A stretch of DNA of 64,000 nt from Lichenostomus cassidix. Taxonomy: Eukaryota; Chordata; Aves; Passeriformes; Meliphagidae. Shown piece by piece: positions 36,001-51,000 of the stretch. The stretch covers positions 19,998,324 through 20,062,323 of the forward strand of contig CM039182.1 of the NCBI GenBank assembly GCA_008360975.2. The letters are read 5' to 3'. The notes under the pieces were generated by a model. It saw nothing but the letters and a program-made list of their open reading frames with translations, was not told where the DNA came from and did no database searches. Each line of letters opens with the position of its first letter. The first letter of the stretch is position 1. Made by a program: the position numbers and the translations under genes.

Positions 36001-39000
36001 ATCTGGCACAAACTACAGCAGTTTTGCCAAAGCACTGTTGGAGAGCAGAGTGCAGGGCTACAGGCTGACCCTCTACTACCAGGCTCAGCTTTGTCATGCA
36101 GCTGTGCAAAGTGTGTCCATTTGTTGTCAGAGATCTGCCCTTTCCCAGATGGCTCCCTCTAAAGCTGCCCTGCTGTGCAGGCTCACACACTCTTGGCTAG
36201 GTTACTGTCTGGCAGTGCTCGGTGGTTCTTGACAGTGTACGTGATGTTTACTCATGCATTTCTTAAAATCAAGAAGAGCAAGGAGGCAAGTACAAGCCAT
36301 GATGTTCTCTTTAATGCCTCCCATATCCACAGTCACTCTTCTGTAGTTGCTTCTTGTCCAGACTTTGTCAGGGAACCAATGTCCTGGCATTTCCCTTATT
36401 TTAGTGTCCCTGATAGTGACATCAGCATCGCCAGATATAGGCTGCCCTCAGAGGTGCAAGTGCAAGCGCTTGGTTCATTGCCCTTGAAATCTAGTTAAGA
36501 TTTTTTTGTGCTCCACAGTAGTATTTGTCAGTCATTGTTGAAGAGGCTTTATCTAACTTCACAACAGAATCTAGCAACAGTGACACACCAGAAGTGGTGT
36601 AAGTAGCATCCTGCTAACAGTGAATTTGGGAGTCTTCTCCAACATGTACTTCTAGGAGCATATAGAAAACTGTTTTTTAATTCAGACTTTTCCTTTATGA
36701 AATTCATCTCTTGATCTTTTTAAAATTTCTTTTGTTCTTTACAAATCTCTACAATCATTTAGCATCTCTGCATTATGCTTGTGTTTCTAAACCCACCTGA
36801 ATTCTTCCTCCCTTTTTGGATTTACACCTGTTTTAGACAGAACAAGTCCTTGGATTTTTTGGTTGGAAGAGAGAAACTTGATAGAAACTTGGAAAGGTAA
36901 GGAAAATAATCTCACAGCTGCCTGGAAGGGTCGTCTTTAAAGCTCTGGGAAAAAAAGCTGTGCTGGGTAGCTTCCTCTGCAAAGAATCTTCTAGCTGCAG
37001 TCAGTGGAGTCTCAAGTTCCCTAGGTAACCTGAATATTAATTATTATATTAGTATTCTTCAAAGGTTTTCCGCTTTAAAGAAATGTTTCATTAGTGCAAC
37101 AAATTACAGAGCCCAATTAAGTGCAAGCTGTAATTGTTTTTTACACCTTCACATCTCTCTGCTTTACAGACTTTTAAGCTTGATTTATTTTCATTTGGGC
37201 TATACACCAATGGCATCAAATAATCTTCAGGTTTTCAAAACAGTTGCGACTTTAGTTTTTGCAGAAAGCTACAAAATAGTTAAAACAGCCCTCAAAATGA
37301 GGGGAGAGAGGTTAGAGAGAGGCTGAGCAGATGCTGTGTTTCAGAGCAGCTTCTGAGCATTGTATTTCTGGGCTATCAGACTGAGCTTGAAGCCTGGCAA
37401 AGAAATGCAACAGTTAGTTCTTCAGGGGTGGTATCACACCAGAAGAGCCCTTTGTGAGCTGTGTCTACTGGGCCCTCTCCCCATGCAAAGACCATTCCAA
37501 ACAAACTTTATTTGCCTCTCTTAATGGAGGGAGAAGGATATTCATAGGTTTAAAATATAGTTTTAAAACTCCTAGTATTATGCTTCAGTTTAGGTGTCAC
37601 ACTGCTCCCCCTGACCAAAACATTTAAAACGTTCTTCTTTTTTTAAAAGAACATTACTACTTTAAAAAAAGAACATACAGTCTTGAAGAGTTAAAAGATC
37701 AACCCATTTTCCTAGTCCCGTTATTTTCCATTTTGCATTTTATTCCATTTGACCTCTATTACCCTTTTCCCACTTTCATATCTCTTCTCAAAAGTGTGTG
37801 TTAAACATTCCTGCAGATTATAGAATCCCACTTTTTGAAGAGATTAGTTTTGTTGCTAGCTACACTCTAACCCATATAACAGTATTGCTTATCACATCTG
37901 TGTACTGCAATGAACCCCAGCTGAAACACAAATAAAACACACTGCAAGGTCAATTTATGCTTATGTAAGCTCGCACCACCACACAATCAATAGCTTTTCT
38001 AACACTAAACAGATCAATATTTCTGCTGTAATCTCTGAAATCTTCCAGTTTACAAGAAAATGCACAGAACTCTGAGATTGCAGAGTGGTTTAAGAGTACA
38101 TTTGCTGTGCAGATTTAATAGATCATATGTAAAATAATGAGTATATATTCAAAGACACATTTTATTTCAGGAGAGAAAAGGCTGGGTGGAGAGATGGTAA
38201 TTAGTGACAGTTTAAAGAAATGCTTGAATCTTTTAATTGGTCTACAGGCTATAATATACTTTTCTAAAGGTTGGAGGATTCCTATAAGGAGAACCTAATT
38301 TTGGATCAGTCTGAGCTAATTATGTCATCATGGCAAACTCTTTAAATAGTCTTTGGTTTGAAAATTTTATTGCACTTTTTACATATTCAGCCTTGATTTC
38401 AGACTGAACCCTTTTGGCTTTCTTTGTCTTAGACATTTATGATGTTACTTCATTTTTAGACAATTCAAGGGCTGTCAGCATAGCTTTCCCATTCAACATG
38501 TTCTGTTGAATATCAGATATTAACCACTCTTTTCTAAAAATACAGAATATCAGATTTAACCACTCTTTTCTAAAAGTTCTGAATATGTCATAATATGCCT
38601 CACTGCACTTTGATTAACACGTTGACTTGGATTGACAAGAGCCTGGAGAAACCCATGTCATTGTCTAGAGCCCCCAGTGCAGTACAATAAGGTAATTGCT
38701 TGCTCATTATAAAATATTACAGCAGTGAACATAGTTAAAAAGTGGTCTTGCTGTTTGGAGTAATGCCCTTGAAGTTTGCTACTACATAGTGGAATTTTCT
38801 GTGGGTTCTTCTACTGTCACAACAGTCTCTGCAATATGAAACCTCAAAGTCTCTGATGTCTTTGGTGTCTTCACATGTACAGTACAATAACTCACATGAA
38901 CTTCAACTAATGATTACAAATACCCAGGGCTGGTAAACTATTAAAACAAACTGTTAAGCAAGCACAAACTTTTTCTGGTTTGTAGTAATCCATGGATTTT

Positions 39001-42000
39001 TGTCACTTGAATGCTTTGCTCTTTGTTCAAATGACATGACAAGTTGTGCTGTGAAATCCACTTAAATACACTTTTAAATATTTACTAGTTTTAATTTTTG
39101 TGTTTGGGTCTCCTTTATGTGGTGTTTTTCTGTGTTAGGTAACTGAAGATCCACAGGGAGATACATCTGTGTAAGCATTGTTGGTGTCAATAACGTGCAG
39201 GTGCTTTATAGCAGGACTGATACTATATTGTTTTTGCAAACAAACATTCACTTTATAAATGTTTGTAAATGATGACTTAGAATCAAATAGATTTAGACCA
39301 TTATTGAAAAAAGTTTGTCTTGATCACTATTAAAATACTCCAGTTGTTGAAATTTTGCACCTTGCCTAGGCAACCTTTTTCAGTGTGTTTCCTAATACTG
39401 AACTTAAGCTTTCTTTAGAGCAAATTAAAATTATTTTCCTCACCCTTCCCACCACAGCCTTAAAGGACAGTTGAGCATCTACTATTTTGAACACTGTTTT
39501 GAATATTTTGATACTTCTGCAGTGTCCGTGTCCATCCATTTTTCTCCCCCTACCACCCTGATTTAGTCCAATGTATAATGACTGAAATATTTCACACTAA
39601 GTACTTTTAATGGAAGAAGCTTGGAGGAATGGGAAGTTTTTTAACTCTGCAGAGGCTTTTTACATAAAGACAAATTTCACCCTCATTACAGATTCTTCCT
39701 CTTTCACTCAGAGTAAAGGCAGTGCTGGATTTTGAACCATCTGAGAGAGTCTGCAAACCCTTGACTAACTGTTGATTGTTCTAGCCCTTATGGTTGGTCC
39801 ACATTGAGTTGTTGAAGATGTGGAGATGTTTGCAGTATCATCAGGATGTGTGCACACTGTGACTTGTCAGCACAGAACCAAGCTGAGCTAATTTTGCTGC
39901 TTGGAGGGATAAAATATCTTGGCTACAGTGCAACTGCAGGAGCTGCAAAGAAACTACATCAGCATATTTAGAGCCTGCATATTCCACTAAATAGAGTGGA
40001 CTATCATGTGAAGTATTTGTTATGCAGAACAGTTAGGAAACTCTGTGTGTAATCAAGGCAACAGCTCTCTGTTACTGCCCACAGTTCAGCACGGACAAAC
40101 TGCATAGCAGTTGGAAAATAACAGTATTTGGCTTGTCTCAAAATTTTGGTAACTTGCTTCAAGAAGCCAGGATTTTCTTAAGGTCTCAATGGCCATGAGC
40201 TTGAAGAAATTGTTTGAATGCCACATGGGCTCAAAATTCTGTGCCAGATGAACATCAATACAAACTTGGGTCCTGCATCTTTCAGCCACAAAGGAAAAAA
40301 AATTAGTGAAAGTGTATGCTTAGCAACAAGAAACATTCTCAGTGCCACTGTGTATGATTTGCTGATAATATGATCAAAACTTCCCAGACAAATGCAGCAC
40401 ACCCCCCTGCTTAGGTTATTGACTAAGATTATCATGACTGTACTTACTCAGTCATATGAGATATATATTACCAGTAAAAATAGTGTAGTCTTTTTCTGGG
40501 TTCTGATTTTGTTCCTCACTTGTTACAAGTGACTTTTCTAGATAATGCAATCAACTCTCTTTCTGCTTATCTTGGCATAAGAAATATCTGTGTTTGGAGT
40601 TATGCCTCGGGATTTAAAAATAGCTCTTAGATATCACTCAGCTTCCAAATCCCTGCAGGAGAAATGTTGGAGGAAAAGGCTTCTCCAAATAAGAAACTGT
40701 CGGTAATAACCTCTGCTACAGAGGAGATACTTTCCAAAACTAGGGCCCTACAAAACTTGGCTACTTTGAGTCAAACATGACCTTCAATCTGGACTTGTGA
40801 TGCTGTGACTGGATCATAAATATCCTTTGTTCTAGGGCAACCCCCAGTCTCTGTTAAAAGCTGGAACTTAAACCTTCTTACTGTAAGCTACATTCACGTT
40901 CTGACAGGTATGAGATGGCTCAGTCTATAAAACGACATCCTATCTTCCAAGAGCTGCTTCCATATCTCAGGGGGGTTTTTTTCCAGTCAGAACAGACAAC
41001 GTGGATCACTTTCTAGTCTTCAAAAAGAAATAAAAAAAAAAAACAAAAAAGAGCAGAGTTTGGCTTTAAGTTACTACTGTTTGATGCTGTTAAGATTCTG
41101 ACACTTGTTTCTTATCCCACCATCTTTTTAGGAACTTCTTTGTATGGTAGATTTTAAGTTTCCCTCTGCCCAGGTGCCCTGATACACAAGTTAAAATGTT
41201 GTCTTGGCTTTGCAACTCCCCACTTAAAGTACTTGTTAAAAGGATTGGCTTGTAAGATACATGTGTTATTCTTATGAAGTAAATGCTCTTTAGTGAGTCA
41301 TCACCTCCTGACAGACCACATATGAATGATATTAATACTTGGATGAAATTGCAGTAATAGATTGGTTGAACTACCAAGTCTCTCCCCCTTCCTCATCGTT
41401 TGCTGTCAGTTGTAGATTACCACGTGTCACAGCTTGTATAAAATCCTGTGTGAACAGATTGCTAAATACACTGCTGTGGGTATTGCTGTCTGGAGGTTAC
41501 ATGCATTCCCACTGGAGCTCTGTACAGGGATGCTTGCGCACAGTGGGATTCTGTGTGATTTGATCTAAGTAAAAGGTTACTATTGTTACCACAAAAAATT
41601 TAGCATGGTTCTCTAAGAGTATTTGTCATTTCTCAGTATGTACTCTCTTAGGCTTACTGTGTTTCTGGACTCGCTTGGCTCCGTTTTACTTCCTCAGTGG
41701 ATCCATAATATTGATTTAAACCATTACTTTCATATTAATTCTGATATCTGTTTTTCTTCCACACTGTTTCTGCTATTACTGAAGCACTTGTTCTTGTGGA
41801 ATGAGTAATAAAAAGCAAAAGCATGTTATCTCTATTAATGAATGGGATCTGTTATCAGTTTGCCTTTTCAGGGTCTGGTAGCCATCACACACAAAAGAGC
41901 TGTTTTACTAAAGCTGGCAAGAATATTCTGGCATTATTCCTTCTCCTCTGAATGTCCAGTGGTTGACACAGACAATATTTGGGCCTGCTTCATTTAGCTT

Positions 42001-45000
42001 CAAGAAAAAAAATACAAGGAAAATCATACGTACGGGTTATGTGATTTCTCATTTCCATATGGGTGCCAGGGAGCAGTGAAGGACAGCTGCTTCCTGAGGG
42101 ACAGGGTGTGGGATCCCAACGCAGTAACCTGGCCAGCAGAGCAGAAACTGGCAGCTGGGCTCATCTCCATCCTTAGCCAGGAATGGGGTAGCCCTAGCCC
42201 TGGCATGGGCACGTGCCTGGGGACAGGATGGACACACCTGGCAACTGGCCCTGGTTACAGGAGAAAGCGTACAAGAAAGGAAAGCAAGTATGCTCCAGTC
42301 AAGAGCAACTGTTCAATAACATCCAGTGTTCCCAGACATCATCATTTGACTCTACTGCCTTGTTGCTCCCTTTTTATTTTGCCGTATATTTAAAATAGGA
42401 TACTATATTTGCACAGAGCAGTTGTTTTCCCCATGTGGGTACCTCCTGACCACAGAGCGTAGTCTGAGTTCCATCCCCACCCTTGGACCTGGGGGTTTTC
42501 ATTGACCACAGATCTTCCCTGCCCCCTGAGGCTTTGGTAGGGTGGTAGGAATCTGTGTTTAGGGAGTGGAGTTGAATGAGCTTATGGAAATCTGAACCCT
42601 ACTGGTTCCTCTCTCCTGAGTGACATTTCCTGGTTACCCTCCTAGTGTGGTTGTTTCAGATCTGTGCCATCCTAGCACTCAGTCATTCCCAGTGTTCCTC
42701 ATACATCTGGAAAATTTGTCAAGGAGGAGTTTTAGAACTCAGTATTCAGAATGGGTTAATATATACCAGTAAGTTGTCTGACAACTGAAGCAGTGCTCTT
42801 TTCTTTCTTTCTGTTGATATTTTATGTTTGAATCAAACCAACCTTCCCAAGGTTTTTTTTCTACCCCCTTGTTTTGACTGTTTTTTCAAGAGAAGTGAGA
42901 TTGAGAGTTATCCCAGACCACTTCGTTCTCTTCCGTGTCTTCCAGGAAACTTAATCTTTGGGTTCTTCCATGTGCTAGGCTATGCTTCAGTTCCATCAGA
43001 AATGAAATAATTATTATTTATAATATTTTATAAGATTTTATTATTAACATTAATAAGTAATTGTGATATCTTTATTATTGACGTTATTGTATTTTCTGTG
43101 TGTACATTGTTGATAAAGTGAAATGAAGCAATATCTCTTACCTGTGTCTTACTTCACTAAAGTCAGCTAACTTTCAGGCAGAATTTGGCATCTAATATTT
43201 AAATGGTTTCAACAGTTTGTTTTACTTTACATATTGAAACAGTGTGAAATAAAACTTTTCTATTTCTCTGGCTCTAGGTGTAAATACTTTTTTTCTTCGG
43301 AATGAACCTTCAGTGTGGTATTTTCAAAATTCTAGGCAATTCTGCTATAAATATATTTTCTTCTCTAAACTGTTACTAGTTCTCTTAGTATCTCACCTAA
43401 TGAGAAAACTGTGTCCTACCAATTGATGCATAATGTCTGGCCATGAATATTTCAGCCTTACAGCCTGAAAATCAGATCCCATGGCAGCAGAAGGACGTTG
43501 TTGCCTAAAGCAAAATGAATTCTAGTGTTTTGGGTCTGATTTCAAAGGTCTGGTGGGGATTTTAATTTCGTTTCACTGTTAATAATGTAGAATGTTTGCA
43601 CACATGATATTTTTGTAAGTCTGGAAGTAGCAGGAATTGTGAGATGAGTGATAGTCTTCACTCCCACAAAAGGTTTGAGTGAATCCCTTGCGTTTTTATT
43701 TATTTAAGAACTTCTGCTAGGTGTTTCGGGGAGCCACTAGGTTGTCTCTAGCACAAAGGTACCTGTCGTTTTTATGTGGATGTTGTGATGTAATTTATTT
43801 AACACCTGTGATACTGTGCACAGGAAAACTGTGATGAGCAGTTGCAGAAATTAATTATTAATTAATTGGCTTGCAACCATCTAGCTGTTTGCTATGTACC
43901 ACTGACAGTACCTTCCATTTCGATCTCTTTTATTTTCTTGTTTTTTTCCTTCTTCAGCCTTCTTGTTTCTTACAATGTCTTGTTCTATGTTGATGAAAAT
44001 CACGTTTTTAATTCTTTGGGGACTGAAGTCTCTCAGTGTTTCTATAGTAATCTTAGCAATTAATAATATTGAGGAGATCGATCACAACTTTTTCTCAGTG
44101 GGAAAAGGAGACCAAAAGATAAAAACAGTTATCAGTTCTTGGTCTGATTAGTTTCTGAATATTTGCTGTGAAAATGGACTTGCTTAGCAAAGCAAGTCAA
44201 AGGAAATGATATCGCAGAATGTTAATATAGCCTTTTGTTGCTAGTTAATCCAAACTGGTTTTCAGTGGTTCTCTAGCACTGCTTTCCTACTTATTTGCCT
44301 GTTTTTAAGTAGTTTTTGTTTGGGATTTTTGCAGGTCAGAATTAGCCTCCTGCTGTGATGCAGTTCACAATTTCATTGCTTCTCAAAACAACAGCCCACT
44401 GGGAAGTAACATGAGTTATGAAGTGGACAGTAAAAAGAGTATCCTCATTACAGAGGACATTTTTAAGATGCTGCCTGTGGTAAGAACTGTATCTTTACTT
44501 GTTATTATAATCACAGTATCGTATATATATTTTGGGTTCGTTATTGAGATGCTTTGATTCCTCTGGAAAAGACTCATCAGCTCCTGTAAGCACTTTATGC
44601 ACTCCTTTATTCACCTTGTGAGGTGGTTATTTTTTTAGCCTTCCTCTGCAGTGGTAGAGACATTTACAGGGATTGTAGATCATAGATTGGTGGTAGAGTT
44701 GCTGCAGAACACAAGAAGTGCCTGGCGTGGCAGCCAGCTGAATTGAGGAACAAATACTCTGATAATGTTTGCCTTGCTTTTGTCATTCCTGTTTTTTAAG
44801 GCATATTCCTCATATGCCCATGCCATTTCCAGTGCAGGCTTGGGCATGTAATTTATGAAAGCTATTTTGGTGGTAAACCTGATACAGAGTAGCACTGAAC
44901 AGATAGAATAGAGCAGAGTAATTTCAGTTGGAAGAGACCCACAGTGATCATCTAGTCTAACTGCCTGACCAATTAAGGGCTGACCAAGTTAAACCATGTT

Positions 45001-48000
45001 ATGAAGGATTGTCCAAATGCCTCTGAAACACTGACAGGCTGGGGATATCAATCACCTCTCTAGGAAACCTGTTCCAGAAACTGACCATCCTTTGGGTAAA
45101 GAAATGCTTCCTAATGTCCTGTCTGAACCTCCACTGGTGCAGCTCTGAACCATTCTGATGTGTCCTATCACTGGATACAAGGGAGACAAGATCAGCACCT
45201 TTCTCTCCCCTTCCTCAGGAAGCTGTAGAGAGCAAGGAGGTCACCCCCCTTTTTCTGCAAACTATACAAGTCATCAGTCCTCAACCACTCCTCATAGGAC
45301 TTTCCTCTTTCATCTGCTTTGTTACCCCCTGGGTCAGGGTGTTTGCAGCCAGAAACTCAGGCGGAGAAGAGGAATCCAATTTTGTATTTTAGGATTACAA
45401 TAGACATACAAGATCTCGAGACTAGATAAAGAGCTTGTATTTGGTTTCTTGAAGCTAAGAGCACATGGGAGCCCTCTTACCCCTTTCTGGAATTCTTGAT
45501 TTGTGAGATCCCAGCTACCATGAGTCTAGTTCTTCCTAATGCTGCTGTGAATCAGTCTTTACTGACTTTGTTGCAGCAGGGGATATAGTCATTCCAAATT
45601 TAAACTGAAGAAAGAAAAAAGTAGCGTGTTTCACATGCACAGATACATGCTCACCTAGCCAGAATTGTGTGGCCTTTGTATTCTCCTACTGTCCTTTCAG
45701 AATTGAACAAAATATTTGAAATGTTGTTTTGTAATATTTGTCAGGCAATATGATGTTTGTCACTTTTCCCACACATTTTGCCTTGTTCATGACAGTGTCC
45801 CTTCCCGCTTCTCTTTGGGCAAGCTGATGAGAGAAGAAGGAAGGCTAATGCTTTCCATAGGCCAGTTTAGACTCACTTTTACAACTGGGTTTAATTTCTG
45901 CAATCGTGGTATCCCAGCTGTTGGCCTCTGATGAGTGCTCCAACAAGCAGAAGAGGTTGAGCAAGATGTAAGAAAAGTTTCTGAAATTGGGATAACAGCC
46001 AGCTATATTAATGTCAACCTAAACAGCCAACAATTTACATTTATTTGCTAGGTTGTGAACTGTGCTGGTTGTTTAGTGGATGCACTTAGCTCCCACTCAG
46101 CTTCCCCACTGCAAGACAGCAAGCTGTAATAAGAAAAGGAGCAGAGGGGGTTAACAACCAGAAGCAGTAACCTCTTCAGTGAAGCCTCACATTCACAGAG
46201 TTAAGCCAGGGCACATCATTATCCTTTACAGCATCTTCAGGTTCCCCTAAATTCATTCTTCTGCTTCAAATGTAATTGTGTGATGACAGAAGTGAGGATA
46301 ATTTACAAAGTTACCTTCTATTAGCTGAGAAAGTAAATGACTATATGACAACCCCCAGTCTGTTACAGTGCAAAGAAAAATGGGTAAATTTAAACTATCT
46401 TCAGTATAAATTACTTCCTTAGCTTGTCAAGGTTTCAATCCACTGCTAGATAGTCGTATTGTTAAGTGTATTTAAGAGGTACCCAGTTTTAACGATCCAG
46501 TGTTATTCTCTCAAAGTTCTGATAGCAGAGGTAGCAGTTTTCTCTCTGTTGGTGCCTATTTTTGGCTCTTGGCTGTCCAGGTTTCACAATCCTGTCTGGT
46601 AGATTGTGAATGCTTTTACTGGAGTTCACCAGATTAAACCTGCAAGAGCAAATAGACACAAAGAAGCAATCAAAACATTTATCAAGAATTGCCTGCATCT
46701 TTTTATTTGTTTGCAGTCCTCTCCTCTTTCAGTCTATCCCTTCAAGAACTGTGCCGTGGTTGGAAATGGAGGCATTCTGAAAAATTCCAGCTGTGGAGCT
46801 GAAATTGATAGTTCTGACTTTGTGTTCAGGTAAGAGCTGCTTCATCTTCCTGAAGTGTGTCCAACATTTCTAAAAATTCGTCAGGGTTGAAAGCATGCCA
46901 GTGCCAGTTTGTAGCAATGAGGAAGGATCTTGGCAATTCTTTATTTCTGCCTCTTTAAGGATTCTTCTGCTTTGTAGTTTTCAGAACACTGCTTTCTAAT
47001 TTAAAAGCAGGCCGGATGGATACATGTATGATCTGTGATTGCAAAGACAGCTGTGATGTGAAATGTGATTGTCTGAGAACTTGACCTTTCTGGTCATTTA
47101 ACATCCTTTAGGAGACTGGTATTAAATGTCACGTGTATCTCTGGTTTAACAAAATGTTTACTTAGCTGTAGTTTGGCTCACTCATGTAGCTGTTTAATTG
47201 CCCTGATATTTGATTCATCTTCTGTTACTCATTTTAAAAATTAGGTATCTATTTAGGTAGTTTTTTCCTCTTCCTCTATAGACTGGGAGAAAACCAGGCA
47301 CACTCTGAGCATAATGTGGCCTATTCTCTCAGTCTGTGACTCACAGTTTGTAGTTTATACAAGGAAACGGAGTAACAGAGGAAAGGTTCTTCTCTCAGTG
47401 ATGTGCAATCACATAGCATGCTGGATTTTGTTTCCTTTCTTTACTTTTGCCTGATATTTGGGCTCTTTAAAATCTAAAAAAAATTAAAAGTCTTTCCACT
47501 TAAATTACTGTTTTAATAAAAAGGGGAAATCTGCATACTAAGATGCTAAACTTACTAAGTGACTGAATTAAAAAATGCTTTCTTTACTTTTTGCAGAAAT
47601 CACTGTTTCTGTGATAGGGCAAGTTGTGCTGTTGTTAGAAGACTTTCAGCAGAAGTACATTGTTTAGGCAAGAAGGGCAATATTTCCTAGCATAGGGGAT
47701 TCATAGACTAGCTTCTCCTGGGATTTTGATTGTGCTCCTGGTTTGTGATATGATTTATGAAAATGAGCTCTCTGTGCCCTATTTTAACCATCTGTACAGT
47801 AGATTAAATATTTTTACTAGAAGTGCTGTAAGCCTTATTTAATATTTGTAAAGTGCTTAGACATCCCTGGGAGTTGACATGAAAGTGTCATTGCACAAGA
47901 GAGGAATTTACAAATAATAACTGTAAAGCATTTCTGGTGCACATCTGTTTAAGCAAATGTTTCTCAATTTCAGGTGTAACCTCCCTCCAACCACAGGAAA

Positions 48001-51000
48001 CATCAGCAAAGATGTTGGCAGTAAAACAAACCTTGTGACTGTTAATCCGAGCATCATAGCGCAGAAGTGAGTATTGCAAATCTGTTTCAGTGCAGTGGGG
48101 AATAATTGTTTGACATGATTTAGATTTGCATGGAAATCCATTGAGATACCAACATAGAGAGCAGTGCATGTAAATTACCCCATGAAGCCTCAGTTTCCAT
48201 GTAAAATATATACTAGTCTAAATGGAAATCTTCTAAACTTGGCCTTTTTTGTAGCATAAGGGAGTCAGCAATATGCAGATTTGCAAGAGCCTTGGCTGAT
48301 GCTAGTCAACAATTTATGGCAGAGTAGAATTGGTGGTTGCAAGCCCAAGCCTCTTCTTTTTTCCCCCATGATCGTCATGACGCCTAGCATTTAGAAAGGA
48401 ATTGTAATCATAAATTGGGAAAGCCTAGAAATGTGTGTCCAGCTCTAGCAGCAGGACTGTGAGCACATGTTCTTAGGTAATGTGCTTAGAGGCTGTTCTG
48501 ATGAAGGCTATTTCCTGAATGGAGGCCCAGTTTCTGTAATGCATTTTTTCAATCCACATGAAGCTGCTCGCTCACACAATTTTTTCACAGCAGAGGTGGT
48601 GGTTTTTTTCACCTTCTTGATGAAAAGAAAATCTAATAAGGCCAGCCTGACTAATCTGACATCTTCAGCAGGCTAGAACTGCAGCTTATCTATGAAAAGG
48701 ACTGCTGTGGCATGTTATTTACTGCTTGCTAATCTTACTGTATCTTATTGTCTGTCATAACTGTATTATCAAAAAGACAGCATCAGGCAAAGCTTTTTTT
48801 TTTCTCCTTGAAAGGAAGAAGGAAAAAGTACTGTGAGTACATAGAAATAACTAAGAGGCATTTTTCATTGATTCAAGGATAGAATTTAATTTTTGTCATG
48901 AGTACAACTATGTTAATGCTTACCCAGCCCTTTTTGACTTAAGTGAAGGCAAATTATTGTTTCTCCAAGGATAGATTTAGCTCATTGATGTTAGTGGGGC
49001 TGCAAAAGAATACGAAGAAGGGAAATTGTCCAATGACTCAGCATCCTTGGTGACTACTGACCTGATCCACAATTTTTTTGGGCTTAATCAAAGTGTTCTG
49101 CCACAGCTGCACTAATTTTTCAGCCAAATCAAGTCACCCTGGGGTTAATAGGAGTTACACTGAAGGAAATAGGAACTAAACCTGTGTGAGGATTAACTGA
49201 GATTATAAGAGGACTTTTTGATTTTAAAAAATATTTACTTAAATATTCAGAGAACACAGTAAATGCTTTTGAAGAAGAAGCAGGGAGCAACTTGGTACCA
49301 TTTAGCAGAACTAAGTTTGTTTCCTCTTTCAAGAGACCTATTCTGACATTATTGTCTGTAATTTCTAATTCTGTGTTTGCATACTGGCTTATTCTAATGT
49401 TATTACTGTTAAGGTTAATCAGTTTTTGAAGTCTGTCTGTCAGAGTGTACAATGTAGGTGAACTCTCTTGGAGAAAAGCACAGTTCTTATGTGTCCTAAT
49501 GGAACTGGGCTACACTTCTTACAGTGGCAGAGCTGGAACGGAGATTGTGACATGATTGAGTTGTCCAGGTTTCTAGCTAAGGAAAATCAGAGATGTGAAT
49601 AATTCTGTCCTGGAGGCTCACTGCTTTACACTGAGTAAAAACAGAGAAAATTCTTGGAGTGGAGGCCATAAATTCACCCTTCAGCCACTTCTGGCCAAAG
49701 GCTGAGGCATTTCTTGCTTGTCTTGTCTGTGTGACTCTTGCGTGCACAGAGGCTCAAGGTCAACAGGAGGGCCTGAGTCTCTCTCATTCATTTTGTTTCA
49801 GAGTCTGGTGGTAATGGCACTTTTCTGGGAAGCAGAAGCTGTAAGTTTAAGCCCTTCAGGTTGAGAAAGGGTGTATCACTCCTTTCACTAATTTAGTTGT
49901 GCAAGAGGTAACTCTTCCATGAGTGTTTTGAATGGAAATGGCAGTGGCTGCTGTCCTCTGTCTTGAAGTACTGCATGAAAAGAGAATTTAGACCTACTCA
50001 AGTTGTGAAGAGAAATGAAACTAATTTCTCCAGCTTGTGCTGGAGCCATTTGTGAAGAGTGGACTCTGGTACCCTTTAAAAGGTGGAAATACACTGTTCA
50101 AATAGACAACTGCCTACGAAAGAGGATTCAGTGCTTTGAGCGCCAAAGGGGGTGGAAGCTCCTTATGTTTAGGTGATTCAGAAAAGTCACATCTATAGAG
50201 GACATGAGTTAAGTGACCCCCTTGCTTGTATCACTTCTTGGATGACTTGGGAATTTCATTAGTCACTATTTGGGAGCACAGGATTATCCAGTGGTGAGAG
50301 CTAAGTCTCTTTGCTCTTTGTTGGGGACTGAAAGCATCTGACAATAAATCCTCATCATTTGTGAAGTTAGAGCTCTAAGTCTTTATAGATCACCTTGTTT
50401 TCTCTTTGTAGTTGAAGGAGATAAACAGACATGCCTATATTTTTAGCTATTTTGAAAGTATCAAATGCAGGTAAAGCCCTGCAGAACTTGAGTGCACACT
50501 AATCTTTAACTCTCCGAGACTGTTCATACGCATGCTTGGATTTCCACACAGGGCAGACACAGAGATTTTGAAGAGAGATTTTTGTATACCTGTTGATGTA
50601 AGAAACACATTTCACAAATACATACAATATATATTGTAGTGCATGTATTTTTAAACAGAAAAAGTGTGAACACAGTATTTTTTTTGCATTCTTCTTAACC
50701 TCTTGAATTGATGAATTCTGTAACCAGGTCCTAGTCTCATTGGCAGTGAATGTGATCTGCTTCAGTATCTCCTGTGTTGCCAATTCAATCCTATATAGTG
50801 TGTTCTCATTATACAATAGTCAGATTTTCATAGCTGCACATATGACAACTTATAATTGGGTGATATGAATTTGCAGTGTAGACAGGTTGAACTGGTGCAG
50901 CAGAGTTCATAACACATCTTTGCAAGTGCAGTTGTGCTGTTTTTGTCTGTAATGTTTTTATCAATACTACATTCCAGTCCTAAAATTTTGTACTTTGCAG

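Larger units (their letters stand above)
33194..44334 (+). other. ST8SIA6 intron 4 (11.1 kb)
   Basis: This is the largest intron. It holds a strong G-quadruplex motif (33961-33982), two possible MIR-like relics near 35.4-35.6 kb, a 37-bp tandem duplication (38508-38581), an A-rich run near 41028-41050 and a TTATTA-rich patch (about 43007-43085). No other gene is seen. Confidence 0.85.
44480..46716 (+). other. ST8SIA6 intron 5 (2.2 kb)
   Basis: It is phase 0, the only intron of the gene that does not split a codon. It holds a possible MIR-like piece (44588-44640, -) and a CR1 fragment (44902-45333, -). Nothing else is recognised. Confidence 0.85.
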
